From: an uncultured Bacteroidia bacterium | Lineage (GTDB): Bacteria > Bacteroidota > Bacteroidia > Bacteroidales > Prolixibacteraceae | DNA length: 64,000 bases | NCBI GenBank assembly: GCA_903923905.1 | Contig: CAIXZH010000050.1 | Coordinates: 1 to 64,000 of the forward strand | Reading direction: 5' to 3' | Part shown: positions 10,890 through 20,380 of the stretch, in pieces | Position numbering within the stretch: the first letter of the stretch is position 1 | How the letters are laid out: each line of letters begins with the position of its first letter | Program-made: the position numbers and the translations under genes | The notes under the pieces: model-generated | Told to the model about the DNA's origin: nothing | The model's input: only the letters and a program-made list of their open reading frames with translations | Database searches by the model: none

Positions 10890-12197
10890 ATGATGGAAGA
10901 AAAAAACAAGGAAACACGCAGAAGTTTTATTAAAAAATCTGCTGCAGCATCTGCATTGCTTTCAGTTCCCAATATTATTCCAGCTCATGCATTTGGGGCA
11001 AATGACAGAATCAATGCAGCAGTCCTGGGGGTAAACGGACGGGGAAAAAGCCATATCGAAGGATTAATGGCACAAAAGAATGTTCAAATCACAACTTTAG
11101 TAGACCCTGATCTCAATGTTGCCGGCGAACGGGCAAAAGAGTTTGAGAAGAAATACGGCCAAAAGGTGAATACTTTTCAGGATATGCGAAAAGTATTTGA
11201 CAATAAGGATATTCACGTAGTAACAGTAGCAACCCCGAATCACTGGCATACTCTTGCAACTATATGGGCTTGTCAGGCCGGGAAAGATGTATATGTCGAA
11301 AAGCCTGGCTCTCATAATATCTGGGAGGGTCGTAAGATGGTTGAAGCCGTTCATAAATATGACCGGATTGTCCAGCATGGCGTTCAATTACGTAGTTCTG
11401 TCGCTATCCGCGAAGCAATTCAGCTTTTACGCGACGGATATATTGGGAAAGTTTATATGGCCAGAGGCCTGGTTTTCAGGAAAAGAGGGGATATCGGGAA
11501 TAAACCAGTTGAGCCTGTTCCTGAAGGTCTTAATTATGATCTTTGGACCGGACCAGCTCCAAAGCGGCCATTTACTAAAAATCTGGTTCATTACAATTGG
11601 CATTGGCATTGGGATTATGGCAATGGAGACGTTGGAAATCAGGGAATACATGAGACCGATCTGTGTATGTGGGGTTTAAATGTTGGTTTACCTTCAAAAA
11701 TAACTGCAATGGGAGGAAAGTTCCTTTGGGAAGATTGCAAGGAGACTCCCGAAGTTTTGTCTTCAGTTTTTCATTTTCCTGAGGAAAAGAAAATTATCCA
11801 GTTCGAGGTGCGCCCATGGTACTCCAATGCCGAGGATGGTGCTTCTGTTGGCAATATTTTCTACGGGGACAAAGGATTTATGGTAATTAAAGGATATGAC
11901 ACCTACGAAACATATCTTGGAGATGACAAAACGCCGGGTAAAAAGGGGAAAGAGGGAGGCGACCACTTTAAAAACTTCATTGATGCTGTAAGAGCTCATG
12001 ATTCCTCCATGTTGAATGGTCCTGTTGAAAGTGCTCATCTCTCATCCGCTCTTGCACATCTTGGAAATATCGCTTATCGAACAGGAAGAGTTTTGACTTT
12101 CAACCCAAAATCCGAGTCATTTGTAAACGATCCTGAAGCAGACCGGATGTTAAGCCGCAATTACCGGGCCCCATATATTGTGCCCGAAATTGTTTGA
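10890..12197 (+). CDS. Gfo/Idh/MocA-family oxidoreductase with Tat-type signal
   Basis: N-terminal RRSFIKKSAAASALLSVPNIIPAHAFG; Rossmann segment AAVLGVNGRGKSH; EKPGSHNIWEGRKMVEA. Confidence 0.92.
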   Translation: MMEEKNKETRRSFIKKSAAASALLSVPNIIPAHAFGANDRINAAVLGVNGRGKSHIEGLMAQKNVQITTLVDPDLNVAGERAKEFEKKYGQKVNTFQDMRKVFDNKDIHVVTVATPNHWHTLATIWACQAGKDVYVEKPGSHNIWEGRKMVEAVHKYDRIVQHGVQLRSSVAIREAIQLLRDGYIGKVYMARGLVFRKRGDIGNKPVEPVPEGLNYDLWTGPAPKRPFTKNLVHYNWHWHWDYGNGDVGNQGIHETDLCMWGLNVGLPSKITAMGGKFLWEDCKETPEVLSSVFHFPEEKKIIQFEVRPWYSNAEDGASVGNIFYGDKGFMVIKGYDTYETYLGDDKTPGKKGKEGGDHFKNFIDAVRAHDSSMLNGPVESAHLSSALAHLGNIAYRTGRVLTFNPKSESFVNDPEADRMLSRNYRAPYIVPEIV

Positions 12198-12226
12198 TTA
12201 AATTTTCTCAGAACAAAAGTATAAGT

Positions 12227-12257
12227 AGAGACGCGATTGATCGCGTCTCTTTTTTTT
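12227..12257 (+). terminator. Intrinsic terminator downstream of the Gfo/Idh/MocA gene
   Basis: AGAGACGCGAT-TG-ATCGCGTCTCT followed by a T run: perfect 11-bp stem. Confidence 0.88.
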
Positions 12258-12348
12258 ACCATAGGTGAATAGATAGGTTATAAAATGTTATAACCATTTG
12301 TTTGATAATTTTTTATACTTTTGATGTTAGGAATTAAACAAATAAAAA

Positions 12349-13344
12349 GTGATGAATTACGATTCAACCCCGGATGTCTACACCCGAATCAAAGATCTTG
12401 AAAAGGAAATCTCTTCATTGCGCGAGCAAATCTATTTCCTTGAAAACGAGAATAAATCGATCCAGGAAGAGAAAGAAAAATACCAGCTCATTTCTGATTA
12501 TGCGTTAGACTGGGAATTCTGGATCGATACCAGGGGAAAATTTAAGTGGATTTCTCCATCGTGTAATGATTTAACTGGTTACACTGCAAATGAATTTTTT
12601 CAGGATACGAATCTATTCTTTGAAATTATTTATGCCGATGATGTAAACCGGATTCGTCAATTTCTGCATGACTCAATCAGTTTTATGCAAATAGGTCAGT
12701 TTATCGAATTCAGATTGCTCACGCGAACCAAGCATCTGAGATGGTGTGAATTAAACAGCAAAGCCATATTTGACCAAAGGGGAAGCTATTTGGGTCAAAG
12801 AGGATCAATCCGTGATATAACCCGGTTAAAAACTGCCCTTGGACAAATCAGGGAAATGTCTGAATCGCAGGTTTGGGAAATGAAAACCAAACAAAAATAC
12901 AGGGACCAAATTGCCGGTAAGGACCGTGAAATGGTCTCCTCACTGGTCAGAATCGCACAAAAAAACGAAATGGTTCTATATTTAAGAAAGAACTTGTCTG
13001 TGATCCAAAATACCCTTCCGGGACCGATCCGGAACAAAGTGTCAGCAATGTTGGTGAAAATTGATGAACACCAGCGTACACAGATTTTTAACTGGGATGA
13101 TTTCAAACTCCATTTTGAAAAAGTTCACCAGGGTTTTTTCGAACGTCTTAAAGGGAAGTATCCGCATCTGACGATAAAAGATCAACGCCTTTGCGCTTAT
13201 ATTCACCTCGGCCTGTCGACCAAAGATATTGCCGGACTGATTAATATCACACCCGAGAGTGCAGAGATCGGAAGGATACGTCTGCGTAAAAAACTCGAAT
13301 TGGACCGTTCACAAAATCTTGCACTCTTCCTTCAAAAGATATAG
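12349..13344 (+). CDS. PAS-domain protein with C-terminal LuxR-like HTH
   Basis: N-terminal coiled coil, PAS region (WEFWIDTRGKFKWISPSCNDLTGYT...), C-terminus LTIKDQRLCAYIHLGLSTKDIAGLINITPESAEIGRIRLRKKL. Confidence 0.8.
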   Translation: MMNYDSTPDVYTRIKDLEKEISSLREQIYFLENENKSIQEEKEKYQLISDYALDWEFWIDTRGKFKWISPSCNDLTGYTANEFFQDTNLFFEIIYADDVNRIRQFLHDSISFMQIGQFIEFRLLTRTKHLRWCELNSKAIFDQRGSYLGQRGSIRDITRLKTALGQIREMSESQVWEMKTKQKYRDQIAGKDREMVSSLVRIAQKNEMVLYLRKNLSVIQNTLPGPIRNKVSAMLVKIDEHQRTQIFNWDDFKLHFEKVHQGFFERLKGKYPHLTIKDQRLCAYIHLGLSTKDIAGLINITPESAEIGRIRLRKKLELDRSQNLALFLQKI

Positions 13345-13513
13345 TAGTAAGGCATCTCAAAATTTATTTTTAAATATATTAGGTTCTATATTACTGTTAA
13401 TAAATATATTAAATATTTTTGTTATAACACAAAAATAAATGTTAGGTTTATTTTTGAATATTCCATCTTTTAAAGATTCTTTTTATCCTTCCTTTGCGCG
13501 GAACATCTAAATT

Positions 13514-15538
13514 TTGGGTATGAGACATCATCAATATCGTAAACTGGCAAATGAAGAAATTGCACAGTTAATTATGCAGGGATGTTATTGCGACGACTGG
13601 AATCTGATTGAGGTCGTTGGTGACTTCTTACCCGATCAAATCAAAAACTCCCGGTTTTCGGGATATAATTACCTGGGGAGATTCGATGAGGAGATTACCC
13701 TGTTCGGAGGGGTAAAGATGAAAACAGGGATCCTTAATGCCCATATTCACAATTGCACAATTGGGAATAATTCACTGATTAGTAATATTAAGAGCTATAT
13801 TGCCAATTATAAAATCGGTGAACGGGTCGTCATTCATAATCTAAACCAACTTGCCGTTGAAAATTTATGTTCCTTTGGGAATGGGATAAAGGTAAAAGTG
13901 ATCAATGAAACAGGGGGTCGCGAAATCCCCATATACGACCATTTGTCGGCTCACGTAGCCTACATCCTGGCACTATACCGCCATCGTACCAAAGCAGTTG
14001 AAGTGATTGAAAAATTCGTTTCCAATTATACTGATTATATCTCTGATACGGTAGGTGAAATTAGCACTGGTGTTCAGATTATTAACTGCGGTATAATGCG
14101 GAATGTTAAAATTGGTCCATATGCTTCGCTCGAAGGGGTCTCTAAACTGATTAACGGCTCAATTAACAGTTCCGCAACTGATCCGGTTGAGATCGGTCAG
14201 GGTGTAATTCTTGAAAATTTCATTGTCTGTTCTGGTTCACGAATCACCGATTCAACACTGATCTCGAACTGTTTTGTTGGTCAGGGGTGCATTCTGGACA
14301 AACACTATTCAGCTGTTGAATCGGTGTTTTTTGCAAACTGCCAGGGTTTACACGGTGAAGCCTGTTCTATTTTTGCCGGGCCCTATACGGTGTCACACCA
14401 TAAATCCACCTTGTTAATTTCCGGGCTTTTCTCGTTTCTCAATGCAGGGAGCGGTTCAAATCAAAGTAATCACCTCTATAAGCTAGGACCAATCCACCAG
14501 GGTATTGTAGAGCGGGGAGCTAAAACGGCAAGTGATTCGTACCTGTTGTGGCCCTCCAGGATTGGCGCTTTTTCTCTGGTGATGGGACGTCACTACAGGC
14601 ATTCTGACACTACAGACTTTCCGTTCTCTTATCTTATTGAGGATAAAGACGAAAGCCGACTGATCCCCGGAATTAACCTTCAGAGTATCGGAATCATTCG
14701 CGACTCCCAAAAGTGGCCCCAACGTGATCGCCGTAAAGATTCTAATTTGCTGGATTTAATCAATTTCAATCTGCTGAGTCCATATACAATCCAGAAAATG
14801 ATCAAAGGAAGGGCAATTCTTATGGAACTTTTAAGTGCTTCCGGTGATACTGCCCCATTTTACACCTATCATGGGATGGTCATTAAAAATAGTGCTCTCT
14901 ATCGGGGAATATCGCTTTACGAGAAAGCAATCTGGAAATTTCTGGGCAATTCATTGATTTCCAGATTACAAAGAAATAAAATCAATATCGTTCAGGATAT
15001 TGCGGATGCCCTTAAAAAAGATACCCCGCTCGGCAGTAACTGTCGGTGGCTCGATCTCACAGGAATGATTTGTCCCTCCGATGCAATAAATCAATTGATT
15101 GATGCCATCGAAAGCGGAGGAATCCATTCGCTTGAAGAGCTAAATGCTTCCATTAGGACTATACACGAAAACTATTATACCTACGAGTGGTCATGGGCTA
15201 TTGATGTTATTGAAGAGTTTTATGGCATCCCGGTGAAGGATTTTACCCCTAAGGATGTGATTGTAATAACCCGCAAATGGATAAGTGCAGTACTCGAAAT
15301 TGACAACCTTCTTTATAATGATGCCAGGAAAGAATTTTCCCTTATCAAGCAAACCGGTTTCGGAATTGATGGCGACAAAACAGCACAGCAACTTGATTTT
15401 GATCAGGTTATGGGTGAATTTGAAACACACGCCGAAGTTGGTTCAATCAGAGATCATATGGTTAAAAAGGAGGCTCTTGGAAAATTGGTGATTGAAAAAA
15501 TGGAGGAACTACTTATCTTAGAATCAATAAAAAACTAA
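13514..15538 (+). CDS. DUF4954-family protein (left-handed beta-helix/hexapeptide-like)
   Basis: 674 aa with hexapeptide-like stretches (GILNAHIHNCTIGNNSLISNIKSYIANYKIGERVVIHN), typical of the DUF4954 family as I know it. Confidence 0.72.
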   Translation: MGMRHHQYRKLANEEIAQLIMQGCYCDDWNLIEVVGDFLPDQIKNSRFSGYNYLGRFDEEITLFGGVKMKTGILNAHIHNCTIGNNSLISNIKSYIANYKIGERVVIHNLNQLAVENLCSFGNGIKVKVINETGGREIPIYDHLSAHVAYILALYRHRTKAVEVIEKFVSNYTDYISDTVGEISTGVQIINCGIMRNVKIGPYASLEGVSKLINGSINSSATDPVEIGQGVILENFIVCSGSRITDSTLISNCFVGQGCILDKHYSAVESVFFANCQGLHGEACSIFAGPYTVSHHKSTLLISGLFSFLNAGSGSNQSNHLYKLGPIHQGIVERGAKTASDSYLLWPSRIGAFSLVMGRHYRHSDTTDFPFSYLIEDKDESRLIPGINLQSIGIIRDSQKWPQRDRRKDSNLLDLINFNLLSPYTIQKMIKGRAILMELLSASGDTAPFYTYHGMVIKNSALYRGISLYEKAIWKFLGNSLISRLQRNKINIVQDIADALKKDTPLGSNCRWLDLTGMICPSDAINQLIDAIESGGIHSLEELNASIRTIHENYYTYEWSWAIDVIEEFYGIPVKDFTPKDVIVITRKWISAVLEIDNLLYNDARKEFSLIKQTGFGIDGDKTAQQLDFDQVMGEFETHAEVGSIRDHMVKKEALGKLVIEKMEELLILESIKN

Positions 15539-15543
15539 ATAAG

Positions 15544-17382
15544 ATGTGCGGAATAATAGGATACATTGGACAGGAAAATGTATATCCGATTCTAATCCAG
15601 GGTCTTCAGCGACTGGAATACAGGGGCTATGATTCAGCAGGTATTGCAATTTTAAACGGCTCACTAAAAGTTTTTAAATGCAAGGGAAGAGTTTCGGATC
15701 TGGAGCAACATGTAAAAGATGAGGATATTTCCGGAACAATAGGAATTGGCCATACACGTTGGGCAACTCATGGTGAACCAAACGACCGGAACGCTCACCC
15801 GCATACGTCGATGAATGGTAAATTTGTCCTTGTCCATAACGGAATCATTGAAAACCATACCGAACTTAAAACTGATCTAATGAAAAATGGATTCCGGTTT
15901 CAATCAGAAACGGATACCGAAGTTCTGGTAAATCTGATAGAATATTTTTACAGTAAGGGAGAAGCTATAGATGGTGAAATGGCTATTCGGCTTGCTCTTT
16001 CAAAAGTAGTAGGTGCCTATGGAATTGCAGTAATCTGCACAAAGGAAAAGGATCAGCTAATCGTTGCCCGAAAAGGGAGTCCTCTGGTGATTGGGGTTGG
16101 AGAGGGCTCCTATTTTATAGCATCGGATGCTTCTCCAATCATTCCATATACCAGGAATATGATCTACCTGAATGACAACGATGTGGCCATTATCAACAGG
16201 CAGGGTCTAATCCTGAAAACTGTTGAAAATATTCCCGCAGTGTTCAATATCACTAAAGTCAGCATGACCATTGGTGAAATTGAAAAGGGGGATTTTGATC
16301 ATTTCATGTTGAAAGAAATCTTTGAACAACCCAAGATTATTGAGGAGACCTTCCGTGGGCGCATTACATCAGATCATTCGACAATTATACTTGGAGGTTT
16401 AATGGATGTTTTCCCAAAATTACTCAGTGCACAACGCATTATTATTATTGGTTGTGGCACTTCATGGCATGCTGCTCTTGTCGGTGAATACCTTATCGAA
16501 ACCTATGCCAGGATTCCGGTTGAAGTTGAATATGCTTCTGAATTCAGGTACCGGAATCCGATTTTGACTAACACGGACGTGGTCATTGCTATCAGTCAAA
16601 GCGGAGAAACTGCTGACACTCTTGCCGCAATAAGAATGGCCAAAGCCAATGGTGCAACCGTTTTGGGTATCTGTAATGTAGTGGGATCAACAATAGCACG
16701 CGAAACAGAGGGTGGTGTCTTTACCCATGCGGGAATTGAAATTGGAGTTGCTTCAACGAAAGCTTTTACGGCACAAGTTACCGTTTTAACACTACTGGCA
16801 CTAAAACTGGCAAAGGAAAATGAAAAGATGACTCAGGAAACCTATCAGTGCCTAATTCAGGAATTGATTAATGTACCTGCAAAAGTGCAATCAATTCTGC
16901 AAAAACATCTACATATTAAAGAAGTTGCATCGAAGTACAAGAAGGCAACCAATGCCCTATATCTGGGTCGTGGTTTACTTTTCCCGGTAGCATTGGAGGG
17001 TGCTCTAAAACTTAAGGAGATCTCCTACTTGCATGCTGAAGGATACGCCGCCGGAGAGATGAAACATGGCCCTATCGCCTTGGTTGACGATAACCTTCCA
17101 GTAGTAGTAGTAGCTGCAAGAGACGATTATTATACAAAAATCGTAAGTAATATCCATGAGGTTAAGGCCCGCAAAGGCAATATCATTGCGGTAGTAACTG
17201 AAGGGGATAATAATCTCAACAGTCTGGTCAACGATTTATTTGAAATTCCGGAATCACATCCAATCGTAACTCCGATTTTAGCAATCATTCCTCTACAATT
17301 GTTTTCCTATTATATCGCAGTAAGCCGCGGATGCAATGTCGACCAGCCCAGGAACCTGGCCAAATCGGTAACCGTGGAGTAG
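15544..17382 (+). CDS. glmS: Glutamine--fructose-6-phosphate aminotransferase (isomerizing)
   Basis: MCGIIGYIGQ, GLQRLEYRGYDSAG, GHTRWATHGEPNDRNAHPH, two SIS domains, C-terminal DQPRNLAKSVTVE. Confidence 0.98.
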   Translation: MCGIIGYIGQENVYPILIQGLQRLEYRGYDSAGIAILNGSLKVFKCKGRVSDLEQHVKDEDISGTIGIGHTRWATHGEPNDRNAHPHTSMNGKFVLVHNGIIENHTELKTDLMKNGFRFQSETDTEVLVNLIEYFYSKGEAIDGEMAIRLALSKVVGAYGIAVICTKEKDQLIVARKGSPLVIGVGEGSYFIASDASPIIPYTRNMIYLNDNDVAIINRQGLILKTVENIPAVFNITKVSMTIGEIEKGDFDHFMLKEIFEQPKIIEETFRGRITSDHSTIILGGLMDVFPKLLSAQRIIIIGCGTSWHAALVGEYLIETYARIPVEVEYASEFRYRNPILTNTDVVIAISQSGETADTLAAIRMAKANGATVLGICNVVGSTIARETEGGVFTHAGIEIGVASTKAFTAQVTVLTLLALKLAKENEKMTQETYQCLIQELINVPAKVQSILQKHLHIKEVASKYKKATNALYLGRGLLFPVALEGALKLKEISYLHAEGYAAGEMKHGPIALVDDNLPVVVVAARDDYYTKIVSNIHEVKARKGNIIAVVTEGDNNLNSLVNDLFEIPESHPIVTPILAIIPLQLFSYYIAVSRGCNVDQPRNLAKSVTVE

Positions 17383-17400
17383 AAGCAGAGAGATGAGTGA

Positions 17401-17435
17401 TAAGTTATGAGTTAAAAGTGATAACTCATAACTTA
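17401..17435. terminator. Bidirectional hairpin between convergent glmS and the 17440 gene
   Basis: TAAGTTATGAGTTA (17401-17414) and TAACTCATAACTTA (17422-17435): perfect 14-bp inverted repeat. Confidence 0.65.
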
Positions 17436-17439
17436 AAAC

Positions 17440-18276
17440 TTACATTTTTAAGATCAACCGGGGACTAAGTGGTAGTGACTTATAAAGAATCGTAGCATCC
17501 GACTTGGGGATAACAATCTCAATATGAGGCTTAACCGGTTCCCTGTTAAATTTAGTTAATGCCTGTATTGATCTTGAAATCTCATTTTTGTTATATTTCC
17601 TGCGGATATCCGAAATAAGCTTCAGGCCATCTGCGTCGGGTTGTTCGTTCTGTGAAATGATAAGTCTTAAGTTACGTTCAAATTCCATAACAACAAGAAC
17701 ATCACCTAGCTTTGCCTCCTTAGGCTCAGTGACCATCTTATTGGCTTCAAGGGTATCTTTAGGCGCAATTTTTTCAACATACGATATCTTGGGGATAGTA
17801 GCCTCGACATTTCGAAGTACAAATGGTTCAGCCATCCAACCCAACAAAGCATCCTTATTGTACAACTTAATTGAATTACTGATAGTTGCATGAATAATAT
17901 GACACTCGTGCAAAGGTATACCCTTGAGTTCCAGGATGGCCAGGTTATTAATCAGATCCAGGACAAGATAAGTGGAATCCTCTGTAGCAAGAATTAACCT
18001 GGACCGAAGCAAATTTTCCTTTCGCTTCAACTCAAGAAGTTTATTTTGGGAATCTTTACTATTACTGATTGTTTCAGTGGCAGTTGCAGTATCCTCACCG
18101 GGATTAATAATTTCATCCTTACCAACCTTTTTCTTTTCTTCAGAATAATTCCTGACTGTTGCTTTTGGCAGAGGGTTCTTTGTGAAAACAGGACGAATAA
18201 TGGTCGTAATAGCAACAAATATGAGACAAGCAGTTAATAACAGAGTAATGATCCAAAAGGCTATCTTATTTTTCAT
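17440..18276 (-). CDS. Hypothetical membrane-anchored protein in the L,D-transpeptidase cluster
   Basis: N-terminal TM (IAFWIITLLLTACLIFVAITTI); 10-bp gap to the next gene on the same strand. Confidence 0.7.
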   Translation of the reverse strand: MKNKIAFWIITLLLTACLIFVAITTIIRPVFTKNPLPKATVRNYSEEKKKVGKDEIINPGEDTATATETISNSKDSQNKLLELKRKENLLRSRLILATEDSTYLVLDLINNLAILELKGIPLHECHIIHATISNSIKLYNKDALLGWMAEPFVLRNVEATIPKISYVEKIAPKDTLEANKMVTEPKEAKLGDVLVVMEFERNLRLIISQNEQPDADGLKLISDIRRKYNKNEISRSIQALTKFNREPVKPHIEIVIPKSDATILYKSLPLSPRLILKM

Positions 18277-18286
18277 TGTCGGATTT

Positions 18287-18982
18287 TTAATAAATATATA
18301 CTTTCGAACCTTTACTTAGTGTGTTGTAAACTACTTCGAGGTCTTTATCTCCAAGACGCACACAACCATGAGTCACGGGAAGTCCGAGGAATCGCTGATA
18401 AAGGGTGCCATGAATCATATATCCGTTTCCGATTTCCATAGCATAATCTCCTAATGTACTGTAATCTATCCGCTCCGCCGATCTGGCTGATGGAATTGGT
18501 AATCCATCCTCTATAAATGCCCAGTCAGGTTTTACCCATGGACGGTTCTGCTGCTTATTTCGGACGGTAAAGATTCCTTTAGGTGTCTTAAAGATAATTC
18601 GTTTATTTCCGGCAATTAATAATTCATTTTTACCTGTTGAACAAACTCCTGTCCGGACAGTATCCCCATCAACATTTCGCAGAGAAAAGCGGTTCTCTGT
18701 CGTGTTTACGACAATATAAGGCTTTACCGGCTTAAGTTTCTCAAGCTTGGTTTCAATCGAACTTATAGTACGGCCGGACCGAAGTACCATATTTTCGATG
18801 GCTTCGGGGGATTTCCCTTCAAAAAGAGATTTGCCGGCAAACAAGAATTTCACTTTAAAGGCACTATCCTGAAATACAGGCGTATAAAGAATCATCATTA
18901 CCGACAAACAGAATAGAAATACCGGAATGATCCAAATTAGGATACTGAGAAATGGCCGGCTTTTTTTTTCTTCGATTTCCAT
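18287..18982 (-). CDS. L,D-transpeptidase (YkuD domain)
   Basis: N-terminal TM; IHGTLYQRFLGLPVTHGCVRLGDKDLEVVYN contains the HGCVRL catalytic motif. Confidence 0.92.
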   Translation of the reverse strand: MEIEEKKSRPFLSILIWIIPVFLFCLSVMMILYTPVFQDSAFKVKFLFAGKSLFEGKSPEAIENMVLRSGRTISSIETKLEKLKPVKPYIVVNTTENRFSLRNVDGDTVRTGVCSTGKNELLIAGNKRIIFKTPKGIFTVRNKQQNRPWVKPDWAFIEDGLPIPSARSAERIDYSTLGDYAMEIGNGYMIHGTLYQRFLGLPVTHGCVRLGDKDLEVVYNTLSKGSKVYIY

Positions 18983-18993
18983 TATATTGATAT

Positions 18994-20109
18994 TTAGTTT
19001 AATAACTCCGAAAGTGATTTCATCGATCCTACGATAGTAACAGGGGTTCCAACTGCAGCACGGCTAAAAAGTTCATCTATCTCTGAATTTGAAAGTGCAA
19101 TACAACCGCTCGTCCAATCAGCCCCTTTGCCCCCTTCACCATGAATTTCGATCAAACCACCTATTCTGCTGTTTCTTGATATAATACCCTGCTTCTTTTT
19201 GCTGTTAAACATCGCATAATCCTCATCATTGGGATAATTAATTAGCATGGCTTTGTAGTATTTTGAATCTCCGTTACCTTTTTTCTTGATAATTCGGTAC
19301 ATCCCTTCCGGAGTTGCCTTATCGCCGGCAAAAAACTTATTCCCAATCCAGTTTCTGCCAAACTCGACATCGTATTCTTTACTTAGTTTCCCTTTATAAT
19401 AAAGGTATCCTTTATGTTGTATCTTGTCGACAATGAAAGCATATGCGTTATTCTGCGCAGACAATCGAATAGTAGCTGCAAACCAGCTTTGCCATTTTGA
19501 AAAGCTGCTGAAATATTCTTTTAAAAGTACATTGACCTCTTTATCAGCAATGCTGATCCTGATTTTGCCTTCATTGAGTTTTTTGGTAGCAAGCATGATA
19601 TCTCCACTACTGAAAGCATTTAGACCCTGTTCCAACGACAACTTCCCAAATTCATAATTTTTTCTCAGACTTACTTTTAACGGCAGGTGGATGAACAGAT
19701 CATGGTAGTTGTCTAATTTTTTCTTGAGCAATTCAGCTTCCTGCAAATATTTCATCTTTAATGAATTCTTATTTGCACCCGAAGAGGCATTGGCCTCCTC
19801 TGCTTTTAAAGTAGCAGTTAAGATGAGCCCCCTTGCCTTTGAATAATTTCTTTTGAAGAAAATTCGTTCATTTTGAATCTTCCATTCTATTAGAGCAGCC
19901 TGATATTTTCGTTCAGCAGCTCCATAGTACTCAGGCGAATACACATCGGCATTAGCTCTTTTTGCCTTCGCCAGTATTGATTGACATGATTTAAATTCGG
20001 TTAAAGGTGGCTTTTCCATGGTTAGGATGAGCACCATATAAACGATTACAAATATTGAAAGTAGTATTCCAAAACTAACAAATAATTTCTTTTTCCAGCC
20101 CAGTTTCAC
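18994..20109 (-). CDS. L,D-transpeptidase (YkuD domain) with N-terminal helical domain resembling the adjacent lipoprotein
   Basis: IEIHGEGGKGADWTSGCIALSNSEIDELF is an HG...SGCIAL catalytic signature; N-terminal TM then AKRANADVYSPEYYGAAERKYQAALIEWKIQNERIFFKRNYSKARG. Confidence 0.88.
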   Translation of the reverse strand: MKLGWKKKLFVSFGILLSIFVIVYMVLILTMEKPPLTEFKSCQSILAKAKRANADVYSPEYYGAAERKYQAALIEWKIQNERIFFKRNYSKARGLILTATLKAEEANASSGANKNSLKMKYLQEAELLKKKLDNYHDLFIHLPLKVSLRKNYEFGKLSLEQGLNAFSSGDIMLATKKLNEGKIRISIADKEVNVLLKEYFSSFSKWQSWFAATIRLSAQNNAYAFIVDKIQHKGYLYYKGKLSKEYDVEFGRNWIGNKFFAGDKATPEGMYRIIKKKGNGDSKYYKAMLINYPNDEDYAMFNSKKKQGIISRNSRIGGLIEIHGEGGKGADWTSGCIALSNSEIDELFSRAAVGTPVTIVGSMKSLSELLN

Positions 20110-20331
20110 TCTGACAAATTTAGATTAACACTTTTAAAATCAGATATCTCATTCGGGAAGAGCCCTCTTGATATTCATCTGCTATTTCTAATTATTGATT
20201 CGTGGGGCCTTTATTCAGAATCAGGTAAAATCCCCAAAATATATTCCGCGTAAGCGGTCAGCAAAGGAACTGAAAAATATGATTGATTAGGGAACAACCA
20301 TGGGGAAATTTCCCAAATAAATTTCAAAAAG

Positions 20332-20357
20332 AACCCCCGGAAATTCATCCGAGGGTT
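20332..20357 (-). terminator. Putative terminator of the Ala-rich lipoprotein gene
   Basis: AACCC..GG-AAATTCAT-CC..GGGTT stem just beyond the 20381 stop, followed on the minus strand by TTTTTGAAAT. Confidence 0.6.
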
Positions 20358-20380
20358 AAAGTTTTTAAGCTTTCAAAGAT

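Noticed and set aside
17098-17115. GTAGTAGTAGTAG microsatellite-like run in glmS
   Set aside because: Encodes conserved PVVVVAA residues of GlmS; no sign of phase variation.
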